Origin: Phenylobacterium sp.
Lineage (GTDB): Bacteria; Pseudomonadota; Alphaproteobacteria; Caulobacterales; Caulobacteraceae
Reading direction: 5' to 3'
DNA length: 64,000 nt
Assembly (NCBI RefSeq): GCF_004299445.1
Contig: NZ_SCTC01000035.1
Coordinates: 96,883 to 160,882, forward strand
The translations under genes were made by a program, and so were the position numbers. Positions 8,552 to 15,940 of this stretch are shown one piece after another (the stretch's first letter is position 1; the number at the start of each line of letters is the position of its first letter). A model generated the notes under the pieces. The model made no database searches. It worked only from the letters and a program-made list of their open reading frames with translations, and was not told the DNA's origin.

Positions 8552-8757
8552 TGGCGCCCAAGCACGAACCCGAGGTCACCGACCTCGAGCGGTACCGCAA
8601 GGCCAAGGCCAAGGCCGAAGCCGAGAAGCGCAAGCCGCCCCCGCGCCCCAAGGCGCCCGGCCAGTCGTTCCTGGGGTCGAACCCTCGGGCGGGTCTGATC
8701 CTGGCGATCGTGGTCGTCGTCGCGCTGGCGCTCTGGCTCGCACCGCGCTTCCTATAG
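8551..8757 (+). CDS. Small membrane protein, hypothetical
   Basis: 68 residues. The N-terminal half is highly charged with Lys/Glu/Arg (TDLERYRKAKAKAEAEKRK) and likely helical, a Pro-rich joint follows, and one transmembrane helix near the C terminus (LILAIVVVVALALWLAP, about 49-65) would leave almost no periplasmic tail. The TGATG overlap with yebC and only three bases to the MgtC gene show that it is part of a yebC-orf-mgtC operon. No family function recognised. Confidence 0.75.
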   Translation: MAPKHEPEVTDLERYRKAKAKAEAEKRKPPPRPKAPGQSFLGSNPRAGLILAIVVVVALALWLAPRFL

Positions 8758-8760
8758 GCG

Positions 8761-9465
8761 ATGGCCTACGCCCTTGACCCCGTCGTCGCCGACTATGCCC
8801 TGCCCCTCGCGGCGGCGGCTCTGGCCGGGGGCCTGGTGGGGCTGGAACGCGAGCTGCGAGGCCACCCGGCCGGCCTTCGCACCCACATTCTCGTCTGCCT
8901 GACCGCGACGCTGCTGATGCTGGCGGCGACGCGGCAGATGGACTGGGCCGGATCCTTCCCGGCCGAGGTGGTCCGCATCGACCCGGTTCGGATGGCGCAT
9001 GGCGTGCTGACCGGCATCGGATTCCTCTGCGGCGGCGTGATCTTCCGCCACGGACTCTCGGTCCACGGGCTGACAACGGCGGCCTCTCTGTGGATCACCT
9101 CGGCGCTGGGGGTCCTGTTCGGCGTCGGCCTGTACGGTCTGGGGCTGTCCGCCACCCTCATCGTTCTCGCGGCGCTGGTCGGCCTGCGCTGGGTCGACGA
9201 GCGCCTGCCGCGCGAGCGCGTGACCGAGATCACCGTCGGATACGTTCGCGACGGCCCTCCGCCGGCCGGCGCCTTCCGAGCCCTGCTGACCGACCTGGGG
9301 CTCAGACCGGGCAAGCTCGGCCATCGGCTCTGCGACGACGGCCGGACGGTCGAACTCATGGCCCGCATGCGCCTCCGCGGCGGGGTGCGCGGGCGCGATA
9401 TCGCCGAGCGGCTCCTGGCGGATCCCCGCGTCGTGCGCTTTGAAGTCTTGCCCGACAGCGACTGA
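8761..9465 (+). CDS. MgtC/SapB family membrane protein
   Basis: 234 residues. The N-terminal two thirds carries four to five transmembrane helices with the family signature GLVGLERELRGHPAGLRTHILVC (about 21-43) and CGGVIFRHG (about 89-97). The C-terminal third is a soluble ACT-like domain (ERVTEITVGYVRDG onward). MgtC proteins affect magnesium stress, membrane potential and phosphate handling, and in pathogens intramacrophage survival; the general bacterial role is less clear. No magnesium riboswitch was recognised in front of it. Last gene of the operon beginning with yebC. Confidence 0.9.
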   Translation: MAYALDPVVADYALPLAAAALAGGLVGLERELRGHPAGLRTHILVCLTATLLMLAATRQMDWAGSFPAEVVRIDPVRMAHGVLTGIGFLCGGVIFRHGLSVHGLTTAASLWITSALGVLFGVGLYGLGLSATLIVLAALVGLRWVDERLPRERVTEITVGYVRDGPPPAGAFRALLTDLGLRPGKLGHRLCDDGRTVELMARMRLRGGVRGRDIAERLLADPRVVRFEVLPDSD

Positions 9466-9522
9466 CAGTAGGCGCCGGAACGGAAGCTTCGGTATGGTCA
9501 TCCCACACAGAGGGGAAACACC

Positions 9523-10005
9523 ATGAAGACCATCGCCGCTCTCGCCGCCGCCGCGGCCGCCCTGGGCGCCGCCGGGACCGCCAGCGCCGCCGATTTCGTC
9601 CGGATTCCGTTGGAGACCACGGTCAACGCGCCCGCCGACGTGGCCTGGAAGAAGATCTCGGGCTACTGCGCCATCGGCGCCTGGTTCAAGACCACCTGCG
9701 AGATCACGTCGGGCAAGGACGGCGAGGTGGGAGCCGTGCGGGTCATCGCCGGCCGGATCACCGAACTGCTCGTGGCCAGCACCGCCTGGTCCTACACCTA
9801 CTCGCAGCCGAAATCGCCGATCGACTACCACGGCACGCTGGAGATCCGACCGATCGACAAGAAGACGTCCAAGCTGCTGTACACCCTGGTCTACGACGCC
9901 GCCGCCCTGCCGGATCCGTCGAAGAAGGACGCCGACATCGCGAACCGCACGAAGCAGTTCACCGGTCTCCTCGCCACCATCAAGGCGCAGGCCGAAGCGA
10001 AATAG
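9523..10005 (+). CDS. Secreted SRPBCC (START-like) domain protein
   Basis: 160 residues: an Ala-rich signal peptide with cleavage after about TASA (residues 1-22), then a polyketide-cyclase/START-like helix-grip fold. The typical opening is PLETTVNAPADVAWKKISGYCAIGAWF, and the long C-terminal helix (about 130-155) closes the pocket. Two cysteines (in SGYCAIG and TTCEI) could form a disulfide in the periplasm. Ligand unknown. AGAGGGGAAACACC precedes the ATG. A strong hairpin follows the stop. Confidence 0.8.
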   Translation: MKTIAALAAAAAALGAAGTASAADFVRIPLETTVNAPADVAWKKISGYCAIGAWFKTTCEITSGKDGEVGAVRVIAGRITELLVASTAWSYTYSQPKSPIDYHGTLEIRPIDKKTSKLLYTLVYDAAALPDPSKKDADIANRTKQFTGLLATIKAQAEAK

Positions 10006-10013
10006 CGTAGCTG

Positions 10014-10038
10014 GCCCTTCCCACGACGTGGGAAGGGC
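10014..10038. terminator. Hairpin after SRPBCC gene
   Basis: Perfect 10-bp stem GCCCTTCCCA (10014-10023) with its complement at 10029-10038 and a 5-base loop, starting nine bases after the stop codon. No U-tract follows, so it may be a terminator helped by Rho or simply an RNA-end stabiliser. Confidence 0.55.
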
Positions 10039-10185
10039 GCACCGCGCACCGAGGCTGATCGGTGTCCGCATCGGCCCGCGGGCCTCTGTTTTCGGCAAGC
10101 GACGCAATGCCTCGCCCCGGCCGTGGTTCCTCCGCGTCGCCGGGCAGGCTAGAACAGCCGCCGAGTTCGGGGGAACGGAAGCGTC

Positions 10186-10335
10186 ATGCAACGACGGAAG
10201 GTCGATCGCGCCCAACGGATGCGGGCCCGGCGGATCTGGTGGGAACGCAACGGCGCCTTCGTGCGCGGCGCGCTGGTGGGCAGTGTGGTCACCGCCATCG
10301 GGGCGTGGATCCTGCAGATGGTCGTGTTCCGATAG
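10186..10335 (+). CDS. Small basic membrane protein, 49 residues
   Basis: ATG at 10186 preceded by GGAACGGAAG gives a 49-residue product beginning MQRRKVDRAQRMRARRIWWE and ending in a hydrophobic segment (GALVGSVVTAIGAWILQMVVF). The arrangement, a strongly basic amphipathic N terminus followed by one membrane span, is that of a small inner-membrane protein. It overlaps, in another frame, the upstream extension of the EcsC reading frame; that extension looks non-coding, which favours this ORF. No family recognised. Confidence 0.55.
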   Translation: MQRRKVDRAQRMRARRIWWERNGAFVRGALVGSVVTAIGAWILQMVVFR

Positions 10336-11087
10336 CCCGCGGCTCGCCCCCCTTCGGCCTGCCCGAGCCCGCCTACGAAGCCTGGGCGCGGGGCGAGGTG
10401 GCCCACTGGCGGGCCCAGGTGCTCAGGCCGCCATCGGCGCTCGACCGCGCCGCCCGCGGCGTCCAGGGCCGCATCAACCAGATCATCCCCGAGAAGGTGC
10501 ACGCCGCGATCACCACCGTGATCGAGGGCATGACCCGCACGATCCTGACCGGCGCCGACCTCACCACCGCCCGGCCGCTGACCGGCGCCACGCTGGCCGA
10601 GCGCGACCGCAGGGCCCTGGCCGCCATCGACGGCTACCGGGCGACCGCCGCGGTCGAGGGTGGCGTCGCGGGCGCCGGCGGCTTCGTCCTGGCGTTGGCC
10701 GACTTCCCGGCGCTGCTGGTGCTCAAGATCAAGCTCCTGTTCGACCTCTCGGCCATCTACGGCCACGAGGCGGAGGTGTTCTCCGAGCGGCTCTACATCC
10801 TGGCCCTGTTCCAGATGGCTTTCTCGGGCGCCGATCACCGGGCCGAGGTGTTCCACGGCCTGGAGGGCTGGGACGGCCGCGAGCACCCCGCCGACTTCGA
10901 GCATTTCGACTGGCGGACCTTCCAGCGCGAGTATCGCGACTACATCGACCTCGCGAAGATGGCCCAGCTCATTCCGGTCGTGGGCGCCCCGATCGGCGCC
11001 TTCGTGAACTGGCGGCTGCTGGAGCGCCTGGGCGATACCGCGATGAATGGGTACCGAATGCGCTGGCTCGCGCGTTACGGTGCCTGA
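10305..11087 (+). CDS. EcsC family protein
   Basis: About 260 residues. The recognisable EcsC domain runs from about residue 20: helical segments with VEGGVAGAGGFVLALADFPALLVLKIKLLFDLSAIYG in the middle and VVGAPIGAFVNWRLLERLGDTAMNGYRMRWL at the end. This is the usual pattern of two Gly/Ala-rich membrane-associating helices. EcsC accompanies ABC transporter EcsAB in Bacillus, but the family's biochemical role is unknown. The frame is open back to 10062, but residues before the domain are Arg/Pro-rich and overlap the small ORF at 10186. GTG 10305 is the best remaining start, with weak support. The stop overlaps the next start as TGATG. Confidence 0.8.
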   Translation: MDPADGRVPIARGSPPFGLPEPAYEAWARGEVAHWRAQVLRPPSALDRAARGVQGRINQIIPEKVHAAITTVIEGMTRTILTGADLTTARPLTGATLAERDRRALAAIDGYRATAAVEGGVAGAGGFVLALADFPALLVLKIKLLFDLSAIYGHEAEVFSERLYILALFQMAFSGADHRAEVFHGLEGWDGREHPADFEHFDWRTFQREYRDYIDLAKMAQLIPVVGAPIGAFVNWRLLERLGDTAMNGYRMRWLARYGA

Positions 11088-11554
11088 TGCGCCGCGCTCT
11101 CCTCCTTCTCGCCCTGCTTGCCGGCCCCGCGTTGGCCCAGGCCCCACGGATCACCGACGCCGACATCCGCGCGTTCGCGGCCCGCCAGGAGCAGGCCTGG
11201 AACGCCGGCGATATCGACCGCTACTTCAGGGGCTTCACACCGGACGCCCGCTTCACCGACCAGGCCTATGTCGGCGACAAGCCGCCCGTGTCCTATGGCG
11301 CGTCTACCGTGACCCAGGCCCGCGAACAGGCCCGCCGCACCCGCGGCCAGTCGCGCGAGCGCGGCGAGATCCGCCGCATCGAGATCGCCCCCGACGGCCG
11401 CTCGGCCATCGTCACCTCGCGCGTCGGCTCCGTGATCCAGACCTCGGGGAAGACGCGCCGCCTGTGCGCCTCCCGGGTCCAGACGCTGGTCGTTTCAGCC
11501 GCCGGGCTGCGCGCGAGCGGCCAGACAGATACGTTCGTCAAATGCAGCCAGTGA
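11087..11554 (+). CDS. Secreted NTF2/SnoaL-like protein
   Basis: 155 residues. Signal peptide MRRALLLLALLAGPALAQ, then a single NTF2-like domain: helix ITDADIRAFAARQEQAWNAGDIDRYFRGF followed by strands ending near the C terminus. Two cysteines (RRLCASR and the penultimate region VKCSQ) may pair in the periplasm. Enzyme or binding function unknown. It is coupled to the EcsC gene by a TGATG overlap and overlaps the next gene by 13 bases, so these genes are one transcript. Confidence 0.75.
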   Translation: MRRALLLLALLAGPALAQAPRITDADIRAFAARQEQAWNAGDIDRYFRGFTPDARFTDQAYVGDKPPVSYGASTVTQAREQARRTRGQSRERGEIRRIEIAPDGRSAIVTSRVGSVIQTSGKTRRLCASRVQTLVVSAAGLRASGQTDTFVKCSQ

Positions 11555-12138
11555 TTCCTTCCCGCCGTCAGATCGGCGTCGATGTCCCCTGGGTCTCCAG
11601 CTGGAGCGAGGAGAAGCCGGGCGGGATCGGGCCCTGCCCGACGGTCGACGGCGCGATCGCGGCCCTCCAGATGTGGAAGCCTGGGCAGGGCGAGCCGCTC
11701 TTCGCACGGCAGCACCTGCGCCGGCAGCGGGACTCGGTGCGCGCCCTGCTCTGCCCCATGTGCGGCAAGCCCGCGCCGGAAGGCGACCGCTGGAGCCTCA
11801 CCGGCCGGTTTTACGCCGCCGGCGTCGTGCGGGCGCGCGGCTTCGGCAAGCTGCTGCCGGACGACCTGGAGGACGACCGCGTGGTGCTCGACTGCGGGAC
11901 CATCGCGCCCATGCACTTCCAGTGCGCGCACGTCTCGCTGCAGCAATGCCCGCCCCTGCGCGCCATGCCCGACAAGGATCTCAAGGCCTTTCCGCCCGTC
12001 TGGACGGTGGCGCCGCTCTACGTGGAAGGCCGCCAGCAGGTGACCAACAAGCCCATCGCCGCGGTCAGCTTCCTGCAGCTTGTCGGCATCACCAACACCC
12101 GGGACCCCGACTGGCGGGCCAGCCTTCCGCCGGGCTAG
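11542..12138 (+). CDS. Hypothetical protein with CPMCGKP zinc-ribbon-like motif
   Basis: 198 residues, no signal peptide or membrane span. The notable element is LLCPMCGKPAP (about 70-80), a CxxC knuckle. Further cysteines occur in LDCGTIAPMHFQCAHVSLQQCP (about 113-134), enough to form one zinc site. The segment GDRWSLTGRFYAAG lies between them. I do not recognise a family. It starts inside the end of the preceding NTF2-like gene (13-base overlap), which supports it as a real translated member of the operon. The partly redundant cysteines and the lack of catalytic motifs suggest a structural or binding role. Confidence 0.7.
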   Translation: MQPVIPSRRQIGVDVPWVSSWSEEKPGGIGPCPTVDGAIAALQMWKPGQGEPLFARQHLRRQRDSVRALLCPMCGKPAPEGDRWSLTGRFYAAGVVRARGFGKLLPDDLEDDRVVLDCGTIAPMHFQCAHVSLQQCPPLRAMPDKDLKAFPPVWTVAPLYVEGRQQVTNKPIAAVSFLQLVGITNTRDPDWRASLPPG

Positions 12139-12146
12139 TCTGCGAC

Positions 12147-12851
12147 ATGCTCCGCAATTCGCTGATCGCGCTCGCCGCGCTGACCGCCCTTCCCGCCGCC
12201 GTCCAGCAGCCCGCCTCGACGCCGGCGCCGGCCGTAGCGACGCCCGCACCCGCACCCGCGACGACACCCGCGACGGCGGCATCCGCCGCGCCCGCCGCGC
12301 CCGCGCCCAAGCCGTATCCGAAGGTGAAGGTCGAGACGTCCGAGGGCGCCTTCGTCCTTGAGCTCTATCCCGACAAGGCCCCGATCACGGTGGCCAACTA
12401 CCTGAAGTACGTCGACCGCGGCCTGTTCGTCGGCGCCGCCTGTTTCCGCGCCAGCAAGCCCAAGGACTACGCGGGCAATGACTACGGCCTGGTCCAGTGC
12501 GGCCAGAAGGACCCGGCCAAGAAGCTGCCGCCGATCGCCCACGAGTCGACGATCAAGACCGGCCTCACCCACGGCAAGGACGGGGTCATCTCCATGGGCC
12601 GCTTCGCGCCAGGCACCGCCCAGGCCGACTGGTCGATCATGCTGGGCGACATGAGCTACCTCGACGCCGACAAGAAGAACCCTGCCGCCAACCCCGGTTT
12701 CGCCGCGTTCGGTCAGGTGGTCGAAGGCCTGGACGTCATCAGGAAGATCATCGTGATGCCCACCGACCCCAACAAGGGCGAGGGCGCGATGAAGGGCGAG
12801 ATCCTGGTGAAGCCCGTGCGGATCAACAGGGTGAGCCGCGTCCCGGGCTGA
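12147..12851 (+). CDS. Periplasmic peptidylprolyl isomerase, cyclophilin type
   Basis: 234 residues. A signal peptide (RNSLIALAALTALPAAV), a Pro/Ala/Thr-rich linker (about 23-58), then a cyclophilin domain: VKVETSEGAFVLELYPDKAPITVANYLKYVDRGLFVG and later GVISMGRF and AFGQVVEGLDVI. It catalyses cis/trans isomerisation of prolyl bonds and probably helps fold exported proteins. The usual active-site Arg in FHR is replaced in this divergent region (ACFRAS), so activity may be low. Only eight bases separate it from the previous stop. Confidence 0.87.
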   Translation: MLRNSLIALAALTALPAAVQQPASTPAPAVATPAPAPATTPATAASAAPAAPAPKPYPKVKVETSEGAFVLELYPDKAPITVANYLKYVDRGLFVGAACFRASKPKDYAGNDYGLVQCGQKDPAKKLPPIAHESTIKTGLTHGKDGVISMGRFAPGTAQADWSIMLGDMSYLDADKKNPAANPGFAAFGQVVEGLDVIRKIIVMPTDPNKGEGAMKGEILVKPVRINRVSRVPG

Positions 12852-12871
12852 CGTGAGCCTCGAGCCAATGC

Positions 12872-12944
12872 GCTCTAGCTCTTGCTGCAGATCCCGCTTC
12901 CTCGGATCGGGCGTTCCGCTCGATCGCAGCCGGCTCTAGCTCTT
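12872..12944. repeat. Short direct repeat GCTCTAGCTCTT, 61-base period
   Basis: GCTCTAGCTCTT occurs at 12872-12883 and at 12933-12944. The second copy contains the stop codon of the minus-strand methyltransferase and the first lies in the convergent gap beyond it. This looks like a small tandem duplication of the 3' end of that gene. Confidence 0.6.
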
Positions 12945-13844
12945 CACGAACACGCCCTGCCCCGTCGGCATGGGCAGCACGTGCAGGCCACGGGCGGCGA
13001 ACCACTCCACCTCGGCGTTGTACTGCGTGCGCGCCGTAGCCCAGCAGAAGTCGTCGAATACGATGATCCCGCCGGGCGCCAGCCGTTCGAAGAAGAACTC
13101 CAGCGCCCCGATCTCGGCCGGAGCGTTGTTCATGTCCACGTGCATCAGCGCCACCTGCTCGGGCGCGCCGGTCTGCAGCACCTCGGGCACGCGACCTTTG
13201 ATGACCTTGATGTTGGGGAAGCCCGAGAACCGCTCGGCCACCTCCTCGTAGCTGAACGAGTTGACGTACAACGCGTCGTTCATCTTCTTCCAGCCGGGGT
13301 TCTGCTGGTCCTCGGGGATTCCCTCGAAGGTGTCGTACAGCCACCAGGTCTTGGGCCAGCCGCCGAATTCCACGTAGTCGGCGCAGAACAGGGTGGTGTG
13401 GCCCTTGAACACCCCCAACTCGACGAAGTCCCCCGGGATATTGCGCGTGGTCTGCACCGCCCACAGCATGGTCGTCAGGTTCCACTGCCAGTTCGCCAGC
13501 GGCAAAAGACTAGCGTGCCGGGCGGAGATCTCCTGGAACCGATCATCCAGTTCAAAGGGCAGGGTCTTCAGCCAGGTCGCCAGACCATCACCCACGAAGG
13601 CGTTCTTCCATCCTCGACTCTCCATGGTCTCGAGGAGGTCCAGGCAGGTCATCGTCCGGTGATTGGCCGCCGCCGCCAGGCCGTGGCGCACGCGGAGCCG
13701 CTGCCGCATGTCGAGCTTGTTGGTTCGCTTCAGCGCAACCTCGTACACGCTCTTGGCCAGCCCCGATTGTCCCCCACGCAGCAGCCCATCGCCCATGCAG
13801 AGCAGCTGTTCGGGGGTGACGTCCTGCAGGGTGAGATTCGACAA
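12936..13844 (-). CDS. TylF/MycF-like class I SAM methyltransferase
   Basis: 302 residues. An N-terminal helical region (1-115) precedes a Rossmann methyltransferase domain: motif I GDFVELGVFKGHTT (about 137-150), an acidic pair in LYDTFEGIPEDQ (about 168-179), VALMHVDMNNAPAEIGALEFFFERLAPGGIIVFDDF (about 230-265). The VDMNxAP and DDF features match the TylF/MycF family, where these Asp residues bind Mg2+ for sugar O-methylation. Here the acceptor is unknown; surface sugars are plausible. It is divergent from the SnoaL-TetR pair. Confidence 0.85.
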   Translation of the reverse strand: MSNLTLQDVTPEQLLCMGDGLLRGGQSGLAKSVYEVALKRTNKLDMRQRLRVRHGLAAAANHRTMTCLDLLETMESRGWKNAFVGDGLATWLKTLPFELDDRFQEISARHASLLPLANWQWNLTTMLWAVQTTRNIPGDFVELGVFKGHTTLFCADYVEFGGWPKTWWLYDTFEGIPEDQQNPGWKKMNDALYVNSFSYEEVAERFSGFPNIKVIKGRVPEVLQTGAPEQVALMHVDMNNAPAEIGALEFFFERLAPGGIIVFDDFCWATARTQYNAEVEWFAARGLHVLPMPTGQGVFVKS

Positions 13845-13950
13845 CGCTATGAGCTCCGGTTGCGTCCCGCCGAGTCACCCGGGGGTCGCGAGCAACTATC
13901 GGGAATCGTGCGCCCTGAGAACCGCGAGATGCGGCAGGGAGACATACATC

Positions 13951-13979
13951 TTGACATGAGACTGATGTCTCATTATCAA
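13951..13979 (+). promoter_or_regulatory. Sigma-70-type promoter with embedded TetR operator
   Basis: TTGACA at 13951-13956 and TATCAA at 13974-13979, with exactly 17 bases between, make a near-consensus vegetative promoter 27 bases before the SnoaL-like gene. The spacer is almost filled by a perfect palindrome, ATGAGAC TGAT GTCTCAT (13956-13973), a typical TetR-type operator placed to block polymerase. The second gene of this transcript encodes a TetR regulator, so autorepression is the simplest reading. Confidence 0.75.
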
Positions 13980-14006
13980 TGAGCCCATCAACCACGAGGC
14001 TTCGCC

Positions 14007-14426
14007 ATGCCCCTGACCCCCGCCCAGATGGACGCCCAGATCGACGAGCACTTCGGCTTCGAACAGGCCGACAACGTCGAAGGCGTGCTCGCCACGCTCA
14101 CCCCGGATGTGAACCACGACATCGTCGGCTGGCCCGGCGGCCCGACGCGCGGTGTCGAAGGCGCGCGACCGTTCTACGAAACGCTCTTCGCCGACCTGTC
14201 CGACGGCCACGTCGAGACGATCCGCCGTCTCTATGGCGAGAATTTCCTGGTCGACGAGAGCCTGTGGCGGGGCAAGGCGCCGGGCCGCCCCTTCGGGCTG
14301 GAAGGCCGCGACCGGCCGCTGGAATTCCGCTTGCTGCACGTGGTCGAGTACGCCGACGACGGAAAGATGAAGGCCGAGCAGGTCTGGATCGACCTCGCCG
14401 CCATCCAGCAGCAGCTGCCTCAGTGA
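14007..14426 (+). CDS. SnoaL-like/NTF2 family protein
   Basis: 139 residues, a cytoplasmic NTF2-fold protein of the SnoaL-like polyketide-cyclase group: MPLTPAQMDAQIDEHFGFEQADNVEGVLATLTPDVNHDIVG opens the cone, and YADDGKMKAEQVWIDLAAIQQQL closes it. Family members bind or isomerise small hydrophobic molecules; many are detoxification partners of TetR regulators. It is the first gene after the promoter/operator at 13951-13979 and overlaps the TetR gene by four bases (GTGA), so it is the probable main target of that regulator. Confidence 0.82.
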   Translation: MPLTPAQMDAQIDEHFGFEQADNVEGVLATLTPDVNHDIVGWPGGPTRGVEGARPFYETLFADLSDGHVETIRRLYGENFLVDESLWRGKAPGRPFGLEGRDRPLEFRLLHVVEYADDGKMKAEQVWIDLAAIQQQLPQ

Positions 14427-15019
14427 GCCAGGGCCGCGCCAACCAGCGCCTGCGCACCCGCAAGGATCTGCTGGAGGCCGCCAACCGCCTGATGCGCGAG
14501 GGCAAGCGGCCCACCTTCGAGGAGATCGCCGAGGCCGCCCTGGTCTCGCGCGCCACCGCCTACCGCTACTTTCCCGGCCTCGAGGCGCTGATGTTCGAGG
14601 CCGGCCTGGATGTGGCGATGCCGACGCCCGAGGTCTTCTTCGAGGGTGACACGTCGACAGATCCCGTGGCGCGCCTCGATCGACTGGAAGCCGCGCTCTT
14701 CCGCATGATCGCCGAGAACGAGGCGCCGATGCGGATGCTGCTGGCCCGATCGCTCCAGCGTAGCGTCGATCCCGACCACGATCCGGCGGTTCCCGTGCGC
14801 CAGAACCGCCGCCGAGGCCTGATCGCCGCGGCCCTGGCGCCGGCGCGCAGCCAGTTCGGCGCCGCCGAGTTCGACACCCTCAGCAAGGCCCTGGTCCTGC
14901 TGCTGGGCATCGAGGCCGAAGTGGCCTTCAAGGACGTGATGCGTGTCGATGCGGCAGAGGCCGCCCGCATCCGCCGCTGGATGATCCGGGCGCTGGTCGA
15001 GGCCGCCAGGACCCGCTAG
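14423..15019 (+). CDS. TetR/AcrR family transcriptional regulator
   Basis: 198 residues starting at a GTG that overlaps the previous stop. The N-terminal DNA-binding domain contains KDLLEAANRLMREGKRPTFEEIAEAALVSRATAYRYFPGLEALM (about 11-55), the standard TetR helix-turn-helix. Residues 60-198 form the all-helical ligand and dimer domain. The position directly behind a SnoaL-like gene whose promoter has an 18-base palindrome argues that this protein binds that site and is released by a small hydrophobic ligand. The sequence before the GTG in this frame looks non-coding. Confidence 0.85.
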   Translation: MSQGRANQRLRTRKDLLEAANRLMREGKRPTFEEIAEAALVSRATAYRYFPGLEALMFEAGLDVAMPTPEVFFEGDTSTDPVARLDRLEAALFRMIAENEAPMRMLLARSLQRSVDPDHDPAVPVRQNRRRGLIAAALAPARSQFGAAEFDTLSKALVLLLGIEAEVAFKDVMRVDAAEAARIRRWMIRALVEAARTR

Positions 15020-15029
15020 CGTCGCCCTC

Positions 15030-15506
15030 ATGAGCGACGATGTGCAGATACCCGAGGACGGCTGGAAGCACTCTGGCGTCCGTGTCGTGCCCGGCGACCA
15101 GCTGGGCCCGGTCAGCGCCACCACCCCCGGCATGGACCGCGCGGTCGCCATTGACCGGGCCCGCATGGGCGCCCAGAAGCTCTGGGCCGGCACCGTCCAC
15201 ATCCACGCCAACGCCAAGACCGGCGCCCACCACCACGGGCCGCTGGAAAGCGTGATCTACATCGTCTCGGGCCGCGCCCGCATGCGCTGGGGCGAGCACC
15301 TGGAATTCACCGCCGAGGCCGGCCCCGGCGACTTCATCTACGTGCCGCCCTTCGTTCCGCACCAGGAGATCAACGCCTCCACCGACGAGCCCCTCTCCTG
15401 CGTCCTCGTCCGCTCCGACTCCGAAGCCGTGGTGGTCAACCTCGACATCGACCCCGCTGAAGAACCCGAAGGCGTCGCCTGGGTCGACCCGATCCACAAG
15501 GCCTGA
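15030..15506 (+). CDS. Cupin-domain protein
   Basis: 158 residues, single RmlC-like cupin barrel. Cupin motif 1 is HHHGPLESVIYIVSGRARMRWG (about 71-92), with two or three His and one Glu as metal ligands. Motif 2 is GDFIYVPPFVPHQEIN (about 109-124) with the final His ligand. Metal-dependent dioxygenase, isomerase or sensor roles all occur; none can be chosen. It starts 10 bases after the tetR stop, so it could be the third gene of the same transcript. Confidence 0.85.
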   Translation: MSDDVQIPEDGWKHSGVRVVPGDQLGPVSATTPGMDRAVAIDRARMGAQKLWAGTVHIHANAKTGAHHHGPLESVIYIVSGRARMRWGEHLEFTAEAGPGDFIYVPPFVPHQEINASTDEPLSCVLVRSDSEAVVVNLDIDPAEEPEGVAWVDPIHKA

Positions 15507-15537
15507 GGCCTTCGGCGCTCTCCCTCCCTCTTTAAGG

Positions 15538-15666
15538 ACGTCATGGCCGGGCCTGTCCCGGCCACCCAGTACGAGGCGCTCGGAGCAAGGCGCACCAGCT
15601 CACCGCCTGCGCCCCTCCGGAAAGGGCGGCGCTTTTGGGTGGCCGGGACAAGCCCGGCCATGACGT
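15538..15666. repeat. Inverted repeat family C
   Basis: Left arm ACGTCATGGCCGGGCCTGTC and following bases (15538-15569) match, in reverse complement with a few differences, the right arm ending GGCCATGACGT at 15666. The arms are about 30 bases each. This is a widespread alphaproteobacterial intergenic repeat type; its frame translations (MAGLVPA) are often mis-annotated as peptides. Confidence 0.75.
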
Positions 15667-15752
15667 TCCAGAAATGAGGATGAGGCCACCGCCGCGGTCA
15701 CGGTCCAGGACTCCGCCTGACCGCCGAGCCCGCGCAAAGCGCCGTCAATGTG

Positions 15753-15842
15753 AACCACGAACCACACGAACCACACGAACATGCGGCGGCGCGCTCCGAG
15801 GTGTGGCCTGGAGCGTTCGTGTGGTTCGTGTGGTTCGTGGTT
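15753..15842. repeat. Inverted repeat family D copy 1 (CCACACGAA units)
   Basis: Left arm AACCACGAACCACACGAACC and right arm ending GGTTCGTGGTT are perfect complements of about 28 bases, each built of a 9-base unit (ACCACACGA) repeated. It is followed 46 bases later by CCTTCCGTGTTCTCTGTGGTTC (15889-15910). The same two-part arrangement occurs between ruvA and ruvB. Confidence 0.8.
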
Positions 15843-15940
15843 GAATCAAAACAGCGCCTGCGGCGCGCACAGCGTCACCAGCCCAGCCCCTTCCGTGTTC
15901 TCTGTGGTTCAGCCCGACAGCGCTTCTGGTGCGCTCAGCC

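Larger units (their letters stand above)
15507..15940. repeat. Gap filled by two inverted repeat families, no gene
   Basis: This 434-base stretch holds no credible coding sequence. It contains a family C inverted repeat (15538-15666), a short unique stretch, a family D inverted repeat (15753-15842) and a linked 22-base module (15889-15910). Short ORFs here encode strings of the NHEPHEPHE and VWFVWFV kind, which are translations of the repeat and not genes. Confidence 0.7.
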
